Source: an uncultured bacterium (GTDB lineage Bacteria > Pseudomonadota > Gammaproteobacteria > Burkholderiales > Burkholderiaceae_E). Taken from it: a DNA stretch of 9,129 bases. Of the stretch, positions 1 through 5,030 are shown piece after piece. Each line of letters begins with the position of its first letter. Positions within the stretch are counted from its first letter, which is position 1. The stretch lies in assembly GCA_903864485.1 (NCBI GenBank), contig CAIPGD010000149.1:1-9129 (forward strand), written 5' to 3'. A model generated the notes under the pieces. The model did no database searches. It worked only from the letters and a program-made list of their open reading frames with translations, and was not told where the DNA came from. A program made the position numbers and the translations under genes.

Positions 1-680
1 CGTAGGTCAGTGTTTGCTCCATCTGGCCCTGCATCAATGATCTGCAGTCCCGGGATGTCCTCGCTGATCCGGTTGCGCGCGGTCGTTCGAATGACTTCGG
101 CATTTGCATTGGGGCCTGAATCGGCCCTAAAACGCAGCTCAATCGTCTCGCCTGTACGCAAGATGCCGCCATGACGGATGCCACGCTCGCGCAGGTTGGC
201 TCGGATCTCCGAAGCGTATGCATCGATCCGCTTGAGGACTGCGGCTTTCGTATCCACCTGTAACAAGAAGTGAACCCCGCCGCGCAAATCGAGTCCGAGA
301 TACATGGGGAGGGCGTGAATGGAGGTCAACCACGACGGTGTTCGGGCCAGAAGGTTGAGCGCAACCACAAAACTGGGCTCCTGACCCTCTGGCGTCAGGG
401 CCCGCACGAGGGTGTCCTTGGCCTTGAGTTGCGTGTCGGTGTCGCGAAAGCGCACCTTGATCGAGGTGCCATCGAGCAGGAGACCCTCTTGCACGATGTT
501 GGCTTCTTTGAGAGTGCGTTCAACCCGCGTCGCCAGCGCTGCGTCAACCCGCGCAGTCGCAGCGACGGCTGAAATCTGCACCGCCGGCGCTTCGCCAAAA
601 AAATTGGGCGCTGTATAAAGCGCGCCCAATACCAGTGCGAGTGCGATCAGGAGGTTCTTCCAGAGCGGAAAACGATTCAC
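1..680 (-). CDS. secD: Protein translocase subunit SecD, N-terminal part (cut by window edge)
   Basis: SecD is an inner-membrane accessory subunit of the Sec translocon. With SecF and YajC it uses the proton-motive force to help pull preproteins into the periplasm. Only the first 226 codons are visible; the gene continues past the left edge. Seen: a short basic start followed by a membrane segment at about residues 9-25 (LLIALALVLGALYTAPNFFG), a periplasmic stretch, and the SecD hallmark LGLDLRGGVHFLLQVD at about 128-143, where the P1 region begins. The start is GTG at 680. A TAA lies in frame three codons upstream, so the frame cannot extend further, and no clear Shine-Dalgarno precedes it. 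It is the last visible gene of queA-tgt-yajC-secD, 83 nt after yajC; secF is expected beyond the edge. Family assignment is very secure, the exact start fairly so. Confidence 0.95.
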   Translation of the reverse strand, partial: MNRFPLWKNLLIALALVLGALYTAPNFFGEAPAVQISAVAATARVDAALATRVERTLKEANIVQEGLLLDGTSIKVRFRDTDTQLKAKDTLVRALTPEGQEPSFVVALNLLARTPSWLTSIHALPMYLGLDLRGGVHFLLQVDTKAAVLKRIDAYASEIRANLRERGIRHGGILRTGETIELRFRADSGPNANAEVIRTTARNRISEDIPGLQIIDAGPDGANTDL

Positions 681-763
681 GGCAGTTTAGCTAGCGGTTT
701 GATCAGCAGGTTGGGGGGCGGCGGGTTGGCAGGACGCTCAGCCGGTTGGTCAAATCTGGCCGT

Positions 764-1120
764 TTATTGAATCGCCTTGATCGTGCCCTTCGGCAGTACT
801 TGCTGGACCGCTGACCTTTGCATCTGGACTTCAACCACCTGGTCCGGGCCGCGTTCAGCGCTTACCCGAGCGACTTCGACGCTGACGTAGGCCTCACCGA
901 TCTTGCTGATTTTGCCAACCATACCGCTGGCTGCAAGCACTTCGTCCCCTTTGGCGAGCGAATCGATCATTTGCTTGTGTTCCTTCTGCCGCTTCATTTG
1001 CGGACGGATCATGAGGAAGTAGAGCACGCCAAACATCAGCACAATGGGAAGAAAGCTCATGAGGCTTTCTGTCCCACCGGCGCCAAAAGGGGATTGAGCG
1101 AAGGCGGAGGAGATAAACAC
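764..1120 (-). CDS. yajC: Sec translocon accessory protein YajC
   Basis: YajC is a small single-pass inner-membrane protein that associates with SecDF and stimulates Sec-dependent export. From the chosen start the product is 118 residues, close to the usual size of about 110. Seen: N-terminus FISSAFAQ, one membrane helix at about residues 20-38 (LMSFLPIVLMFGVLYFLMI), then the family motif RPQMKRQKEHKQM at 39-51 and a small cytosolic domain (KGDEVLAASGMVGKI, ending VLPKGTIKAIQ). I chose GTG at 1120 because a GGAG Shine-Dalgarno lies 8 nt upstream (1129-1132) and the N-terminus then matches relatives. The frame is open up to GTG 1210 (148 residues), but that extension is made of a degenerate 15-bp repeat and has no ribosome-binding site. 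A loop near residues 84-97 looks several residues longer than usual. It lies between tgt and secD, the classical order. Confidence 0.92.
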   Translation of the reverse strand: MFISSAFAQSPFGAGGTESLMSFLPIVLMFGVLYFLMIRPQMKRQKEHKQMIDSLAKGDEVLAASGMVGKISKIGEAYVSVEVARVSAERGPDQVVEVQMQRSAVQQVLPKGTIKAIQ

Positions 1121-1153
1121 GGACAAGGCTCCGAGCGCGAAAACCGCCGAGTA

Positions 1154-1228
1154 TAGCCGTCGCGCTCCTAGCCGTCGCGCGCCTAGTCGTTCCAACCCTA
1201 GTCGTTCCACCCCTAATCGTCGCCCGTG
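1154..1228. repeat. Degenerate 15-bp tandem repeat, five units, at the tgt/yajC junction
   Basis: Five head-to-tail units begin at 1154, 1169, 1184, 1199 and 1214. Plus-strand examples are TAGCCGTCGCGCTCC, TAGCCGTCGCGCGCC, TAGTCGTTCCAACCC and TAGTCGTTCCACCCC; the fifth, TAATCGTCGCCCGTG, is the most diverged. The fifth unit lies in the last codons of tgt, and the tgt stop spans the unit 4/5 boundary. The period is a multiple of three, so the TAG stop recurs in the tgt frame at every boundary (1213, 1198, 1183 and 1168 as lowest positions). Read in the yajC frame, the repeat gives GARRL/GLERL pentapeptides. Origin by slippage or unequal duplication is inference. Confidence 0.85.
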
Positions 1229-2427
1229 GTCGCGTCCACCTCATCGGCCTCACAGTCGTCCACGCCCCGGGCCCGATCGGAATGAAAGCGTTTGACAAAG
1301 TCCTGAAACGTACCCGTTTCGATGGCACCTCGCATTTCCTGCATGAGGGTGAGGTAGTAGTGCAGGTTGTGAATGGTGGCCAGTCGGGCGCCGAGAATTT
1401 CGTTGACCTTCTGCAAGTGCTGAATGTAGGCGCGCGAAAATCCGCCCGCACAGGCATAGCAGCCGCAGCCAGGGTCAATCGGGCGCGGGTCACTAAACCA
1501 ACGCGCGTTGCGCAGCCTTAAATCGCCAAACCGAGTGAACAACCACCCGTTGCGGGCGTTTCGGGTCGGCAGGACACAGTCAAACAGGTCAATCCCCGCC
1601 GCAACGCCCCGGACCAGATCTTCAGGCGTGCCGACGCCCATGAGGTAGCGCGGCTTGTGTTGGGGTAGACGCGGCGCGACGTGATTGAGGATCCGCACCA
1701 TGTCTTCTTTCGGCTCGCCGACGGAGAGCCCGCCAATGGCAAACCCTTCAAAGCCGATCGTGGTCAACCCGGCCAATGACTCGTCGCGCAGATCGGTAAA
1801 CATGCCGCCCTGAACGATGCCAAACAATGCGTTCCGACCGTCAGCGCCGTTGTCGCGGTCGTTAACTGGCTGGTCTTGACCGAGTCGCTCAAAAGCCTCG
1901 CGGGAACGCCGAGCCCAGCGCAGCGAGAGTTGCATCGATTGCTCCGCCTCAGTTCGCGTGGTGAGTTGGCCGTCAGTTTCGTAGGGCGTGCATTCATCGA
2001 ACACCATCGCGATATCAGAATTCAGGGCGTGCTGGATTCGCATCGATTCTTCTGGGGTCAACAGCAGACGATCGCCGTTAATGGGGGACGCAAAGTGAAC
2101 CCCGTGCTCTTCAATTTTTCGCAGCTTGCCGAGACTCCAAACCTGAAACCCGCCAGAGTCGGTCAGGATGGGGTGCGGCCATCGGTTAAATCCGTGCAGA
2201 CCGCCGAGGGACTGAATGACCTCGGTGCCCGGGCGCAACCACAGGTGAAAAGTGTTGCCCAGGATGATGCGGGCGCCGACTTCTTCGAGTTCGCGGGGGC
2301 TCATCGCCTTGACTGCACCATATGTCCCAACCGGCATAAAGATCGGGGTCTCGACTGTGCCGTGATTCAAGGTGAGGCGGCCACGCCGGGCCTGCCCGTC
2401 GGTTTTAAGCAGTTCGTAGTGAAGCAT
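1213..2427 (-). CDS. tgt: Queuine tRNA-ribosyltransferase (tRNA-guanine transglycosylase)
   Basis: Bacterial Tgt exchanges the wobble guanine (G34) of tRNA-Asp, -Asn, -His and -Tyr for preQ1, a step of queuosine synthesis in the cytoplasm. The product is 404 residues, against about 375 in E. coli. Seen: the N-terminal RRGRL..VETPIFMPVGTYGAVK block, catalytic TDSGGFQ with Asp90, FGIVQGG at 202-208 and GGLSVGE at 232-238. The nucleophile is Asp283 in LFDCVLPTRNARNG. The zinc ligands are Cys321, Cys323, Cys326 and His353. Two additions explain the length: a polar loop at about 184-198 (DQPVNDRDNGADGR) before the FGIVQGG strand, and an acidic C-terminal tail of about 15 residues that runs into a tandem repeat. 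The ATG at 2427 shares its A with the queA stop (TGATG), which suggests translational coupling. Confidence 0.97.
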   Translation of the reverse strand: MLHYELLKTDGQARRGRLTLNHGTVETPIFMPVGTYGAVKAMSPRELEEVGARIILGNTFHLWLRPGTEVIQSLGGLHGFNRWPHPILTDSGGFQVWSLGKLRKIEEHGVHFASPINGDRLLLTPEESMRIQHALNSDIAMVFDECTPYETDGQLTTRTEAEQSMQLSLRWARRSREAFERLGQDQPVNDRDNGADGRNALFGIVQGGMFTDLRDESLAGLTTIGFEGFAIGGLSVGEPKEDMVRILNHVAPRLPQHKPRYLMGVGTPEDLVRGVAAGIDLFDCVLPTRNARNGWLFTRFGDLRLRNARWFSDPRPIDPGCGCYACAGGFSRAYIQHLQKVNEILGARLATIHNLHYYLTLMQEMRGAIETGTFQDFVKRFHSDRARGVDDCEADEVDATTGDD

Positions 2428-3554
2428 CAGGTGGGTTCCAACAGAGCGTTGTTCAACAGCGCGCGGTCCAGAAGCATCGCGTCTCCGTAACTAAAAAACC
2501 GATAACCCTGGGCGATGGCGTGCTGATACGCACGTTGGATGGGGGCATACCCGGCAAACGCACAAACCAGCATCATTAGCGTCGATCGCGGCAAATGAAA
2601 ATTGGTAATTAGCCGATCGACCACTTCAAAAGAATCGCCCGGTTTCAGGAAGAGGCGGGTTTCGTTGGCGCCTGCAGTCACTAATCCGTGGGTCCGAGCG
2701 GACGATTCGAGGGCTCTGAGTGCGGTCGTACCCACCGCGATCACCTGATTTCCAGCCTGTTTGGTTTGTGTAATGGCATCGACGGTTGACTGCGGAATCT
2801 CGTAAGTCTCGGCGTGCATTTCATGTTCGTCCAGGTTTTCGACGCGGACAGGTTGGAACGTGCCGGCCCCCACGTAGAGGGTGATCCCGGCAATCCGAAC
2901 GCCCCGCTCGACGAGCGTCTGCAGGAGCGCGGAATCGAAATGCAGCCCAGCGGTCGGTGCAGCAACCGCACCCGGGCGCGTGGCAAAAACCGTCTGGTAA
3001 CGGGCATCGTCATCGGCTTGTGGGGGCCGCGCGATGTAAGGCGGCAACGGAAGCTCACCCGCCTCGTTGAGCACTTGCTGAATCTCGGCATCGAATTTAA
3101 GGATAAAAAACTCGCCGGCCCGCCCAATCATCGTTGCCCCGAACCGGGTCGCCGATGAGGCCGATGAGGCCGATGAGGCTGAGGGGGCCCGTGTCGACGG
3201 GACGTCGATCCAGAGGCGATTTCCAGGTCGAGGTTTCTTGCTCGCGCGCAGTTGGGCCCAGACCGTGTGTTCATCCAGGACCCGTTCGACCAATAGTTCA
3301 AGACGGCCGCCGGTATCGCGCTGACCATGGAGTCGCGCCCGAATCACTCGGGCGTCGTTGATGATCAGCAGGTCACCTGGGGCCAGACAGGCCGGGAGGT
3401 CACGAAAGTGGCGATCGTGCATTGCGTCGGAGCCCACGTGCAGCAGACGTGAGGACGCTCGATCGTCCAGGGGCATCTGCGCGATCTGGCCAGCGGGTAA
3501 ATCAAAATCAAAATCGGACGTGCGGTACTGAGTCAAGGGATTTGGGCGCGACAT
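2427..3554 (-). CDS. queA: S-adenosylmethionine:tRNA ribosyltransferase-isomerase
   Basis: QueA transfers and isomerises the ribosyl part of S-adenosylmethionine onto preQ1-modified tRNA, giving epoxyqueuosine, the step after Tgt. The product is 375 residues against 356 in E. coli. Seen: FDFDLPAGQIAQMPLDDRASSRLL at the start, GDLLIINDARVIRARL at 60-75, PTAGLHFD at 200-207, TLYVGAGTFQPVR at 225-237, HEMHAE at 244-249, and the C-terminal block TNFHLPRSTLMMLVCAFAG followed by GYRFFSYGDAMLL. The extra length comes mainly from a Ser/Ala-rich stretch at about 117-136, encoded by a 9-bp tandem repeat, in a loop where relatives are shorter. The ATG at 3554 is the natural start, although I see no good Shine-Dalgarno before it. 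It is first in the leftward operon and overlaps tgt by one base. I could not find a confident minus-strand promoter in 3555-3656. Confidence 0.97.
   Translation of the reverse strand: MSRPNPLTQYRTSDFDFDLPAGQIAQMPLDDRASSRLLHVGSDAMHDRHFRDLPACLAPGDLLIINDARVIRARLHGQRDTGGRLELLVERVLDEHTVWAQLRASKKPRPGNRLWIDVPSTRAPSASSASSASSATRFGATMIGRAGEFFILKFDAEIQQVLNEAGELPLPPYIARPPQADDDARYQTVFATRPGAVAAPTAGLHFDSALLQTLVERGVRIAGITLYVGAGTFQPVRVENLDEHEMHAETYEIPQSTVDAITQTKQAGNQVIAVGTTALRALESSARTHGLVTAGANETRLFLKPGDSFEVVDRLITNFHLPRSTLMMLVCAFAGYAPIQRAYQHAIAQGYRFFSYGDAMLLDRALLNNALLEPT
3151..3183. repeat. 9-bp tandem repeat inside queA
   Basis: Three exact copies of GCCGATGAG start at 3151, 3160 and 3169, followed by a partial copy GCTGAG. 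Read on the minus strand in the queA frame they encode Ser-Ser-Ala triplets (about residues 125-135). The period is a multiple of three, so copy changes would not break the gene. Confidence 0.9.
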
Positions 3555-3588
3555 GACGGTGACGAAGGGGGGCTTTCAGGACGCTAGT

Positions 3589-3617
3589 TTGGCTTAACGG
3601 CAATTACGACCGATAAT
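3589..3617 (+). promoter_or_regulatory. Probable sigma-70 promoter of the tRNA-Leu gene
   Basis: TTGGCT (3589-3594, four of six matches to TTGACA) and GATAAT (3612-3617, five of six matches to TATAAT) are separated by exactly 17 bp. Transcription would start near 3624, giving a leader of about 33 nt before the tRNA. This is a consensus match by eye. It fits the position and strand of the tRNA gene. Confidence 0.6.
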
Positions 3618-3656
3618 CCTGGCTCAGGAACGCCGCAGCATGGCGTCGTTCCCTGT

Positions 3657-3742
3657 GCCGGGGTGGCGAAACGGTATACGCACCGCACTCAAAATGCGGC
3701 GGGCGAAAGCCCATGAGGGTTCGATTCCCTCTCCCGGCACCA
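3657..3742 (+). tRNA. tRNA-Leu, anticodon CAA
   Basis: A complete class II tRNA of 86 nt reading UUG leucine codons. The acceptor stem is GCCGGGG paired with TCCCGGC, with a G-T pair at position 7. The D stem is GCG/CGC. The anticodon stem CCGCA/TGCGG (3683-3687, 3695-3699) encloses loop CTCAAAA, putting CAA at 3690-3692. The long variable arm GGGC-GAAA-GCCC is typical of leucine tRNAs. The T arm is GAGGG-TTCGATT-CCCTC, and the 3' CCA is encoded (3740-3742). It lies alone on the plus strand between divergent queA and pstS. No strong intrinsic terminator follows it. Confidence 0.97.
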
Positions 3743-3758
3743 GCGCCTCTTCGATGGC

Positions 3759-3792
3759 GTTTCATCGTCCTGACACAATCGACCGGCATTGT
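3759..3792 (+). promoter_or_regulatory. Candidate Pho box and -10 of the pstS promoter
   Basis: Two 7-nt half sites in direct repeat, GTTTCAT (3759-3765) and CTGACAC (3770-3776), are separated by the 4-nt spacer CGTC. This is the spacing of the enterobacterial PhoB box (CTGTCAT-4-CTGTCAT), with five and six of seven matches. Ten bp further on is CATTGT (3787-3792), a weak -10 (three of six) at the distance expected when PhoB replaces the -35. A start near 3799 would give a pstS leader of about 100 nt. The assignment rests on this pattern plus the pst genes downstream. Confidence 0.5.
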
Positions 3793-3898
3793 GGCGCCTC
3801 CTCGCCACGTCTGCAGCGGGTTCGCATGCCATCAATGGCTGCGCCGCACGGCGTGGACGAACTGTTTCATCGAAGTTCCACGAAACCCAAGGACGATC

Positions 3899-4948
3899 AT
3901 GCGTATTCAATTTCGAAACTGGACAGCGGCTGTTGCCTCAATCGCCGCGCTGACCGCGCCGATGACGACGTCGGCTAACGAGATCACGGGCGCCGGAGCA
4001 ACCTTCCCCGCCCCGATCTACGCGAAGTGGGCGGAATCGTACAAGGCGGCCACCGGTGTTCAGTTGAACTATCAGGCTGTGGGCTCTGGTGGTGGCGTGA
4101 ACCAGATCAAGGCGAAAACCGTGGATTTCGGCGCCAGCGATGATCCGATGAGCGGTGAAGATCTGACCAAGAATGGCCTGCTCCAGTTTCCTGCAGTGAT
4201 TGGCGGTATCGTCGTTGTGGTCAACCTGCCTGGCATCCAGCCGGGTCAACTCAAGGCTGACGGCAAGGTGCTGGGCGACATCTTCCGTGGCAAGATCACG
4301 AAGTGGAACGACCCATCGATCACCGCAATGAATGCCGGTGTGACGCTCCCCGATACTGCGATCACCCTGGTTTATCGTTCGGATTCCTCCGGAACGACCG
4401 CTGGTTTCACCGACTATCTGGCTACCAATTCGCCTGAGTTCAAGAAGGAAGTTGGTGCCGGTAAGACCGTGACCTGGACTTCAGGTGTCGGTGGCCGTGG
4501 CAACGCGGGTGTTGCAGCCAACGTGACCAAAGTCGCTGGCTCGATTGGCTATGTGGAGTACGCCTACTCCAAGCAAAACAAGATGACTCATCTGGGTCTG
4601 GTCAACAAAGCTGGCAAGCTCGTTCAGCCAGATGATCTGACTTTCGCGGCCGCGGCCGCGAAAGCGGACTGGAAATCAGCTCCAGGGTTTGGTATCAACT
4701 TGAACAACTCGGGTGAACCCAATGCATGGCCGATCACTTCGGCATCGTTCATCCTGATGTACAAGACCGCCGAAAAGGCAGACCGGTCGGCTGAAGCGCT
4801 CAAGTTCTTCCAGTGGGCTTATAAAAATGGTCAGAAGCTGGCGATTGACATGGACTATGTGCCAATGCCCGCCCCAGTGGTGAGCCAGATCGAAGCGACC
4901 TGGGCCGAGATTAAGGACGCGTCAGGCAAGGCGGTTCTGGCAAAATAA
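3899..4948 (+). CDS. pstS: Phosphate ABC transporter, periplasmic phosphate-binding protein PstS
   Basis: PstS captures inorganic phosphate in the periplasm with high affinity and delivers it to the PstCAB transporter. The product is 349 residues, the usual size. Seen: a signal peptide with a basic start, a hydrophobic core and likely cleavage after TSA at 26. The mature protein opens with ITGAGATFPAPIYAKWA. Comparison with E. coli PstS places the phosphate ligands at Thr35, Phe36, Ser63, Asp81, Arg160, Ser164, Gly165 and Thr166, and all are present. GYVEYAYSKQNK and the C-terminal LKFFQWAY are also conserved. The ATG at 3899 is preceded by AAGGA with a 5-nt spacer. The same frame is open back to 3713, but that would run into the tRNA and lose the signal peptide start. 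First gene of pstSCAB-phoU, behind a candidate Pho box. It contains a 24-nt perfect palindrome. Confidence 0.97.
   Translation: MRIQFRNWTAAVASIAALTAPMTTSANEITGAGATFPAPIYAKWAESYKAATGVQLNYQAVGSGGGVNQIKAKTVDFGASDDPMSGEDLTKNGLLQFPAVIGGIVVVVNLPGIQPGQLKADGKVLGDIFRGKITKWNDPSITAMNAGVTLPDTAITLVYRSDSSGTTAGFTDYLATNSPEFKKEVGAGKTVTWTSGVGGRGNAGVAANVTKVAGSIGYVEYAYSKQNKMTHLGLVNKAGKLVQPDDLTFAAAAAKADWKSAPGFGINLNNSGEPNAWPITSASFILMYKTAEKADRSAEALKFFQWAYKNGQKLAIDMDYVPMPAPVVSQIEATWAEIKDASGKAVLAK
4641..4664. repeat. 24-nt perfect palindrome within pstS
   Basis: Positions 4641-4652 (CTTTCGCGGCCG) are exactly reverse-complementary to 4653-4664, with no spacer. The site holds two overlapping GCGGCCGC octamers (4646-4653 and 4652-4659). 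In the pstS frame it encodes an Ala run in FAAAAAKA (about residues 249-256), a surface segment where E. coli PstS has FANAAKGA. The mRNA could fold into a very GC-rich hairpin. A chance result of alternating GCG/GCC alanine codons is a simple explanation for the core. Confidence 0.85.
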
Positions 4949-4974
4949 CCAAGTAATCGTCCGAACGGATCCCA

Positions 4975-4997
4975 CACCGACCGATTTTTCGTCGGTG
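4975..4997 (+). other. Hairpin in the pstS-pstC intergenic region
   Basis: CACCGAC (4975-4981) pairs perfectly with GTCGGTG (4991-4997) around a 9-nt loop containing five T. It starts 27 nt after the pstS stop. No T-tract follows the stem, so it is not a standard intrinsic terminator. A hairpin here could protect the 3' end of pstS mRNA or partly reduce transcription into pstC, which would make binding protein more abundant than permease; this is inference. Confidence 0.55.
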
Positions 4998-5030
4998 CTT
5001 GGGGACGGCGGGTTTGCCGAACCAACAGCG

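Noticed and set aside
1154..1228. CRISPR-like array
   Set aside because: The units are only 15 bp, directly adjacent with no spacers, and partly coding; this is a tandem repeat, not a CRISPR.
894..1493. Minus-strand open frame of 199 codons across the tgt/yajC junction
   Set aside because: It overlaps conserved parts of both tgt and yajC in a different frame, and its Arg/Thr-rich composition looks like a shadow frame.
1876..2490. Plus-strand open frame of 204 codons opposite tgt
   Set aside because: It lies entirely over well-conserved tgt and the end of queA, has no recognisable domain, and is typical antisense openness in GC-rich DNA.
3555..3656. Minus-strand promoter for queA
   Set aside because: No pair of -35 and -10 elements with acceptable match and spacing could be picked by eye, although a promoter must exist here or upstream.
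3744..3762. Intrinsic terminator after the tRNA
   Set aside because: Only a 4-bp CGCC/GGCG stem followed by three T; too weak to annotate, though mentioned under the readthrough finding.
3713..3898. Upstream extension of the pstS reading frame, starting at an ATG inside the tRNA
   Set aside because: It would overlap the tRNA-Leu gene and place 62 residues before a good signal peptide. ATG 3899 has AAGGA at proper spacing and matches family length.
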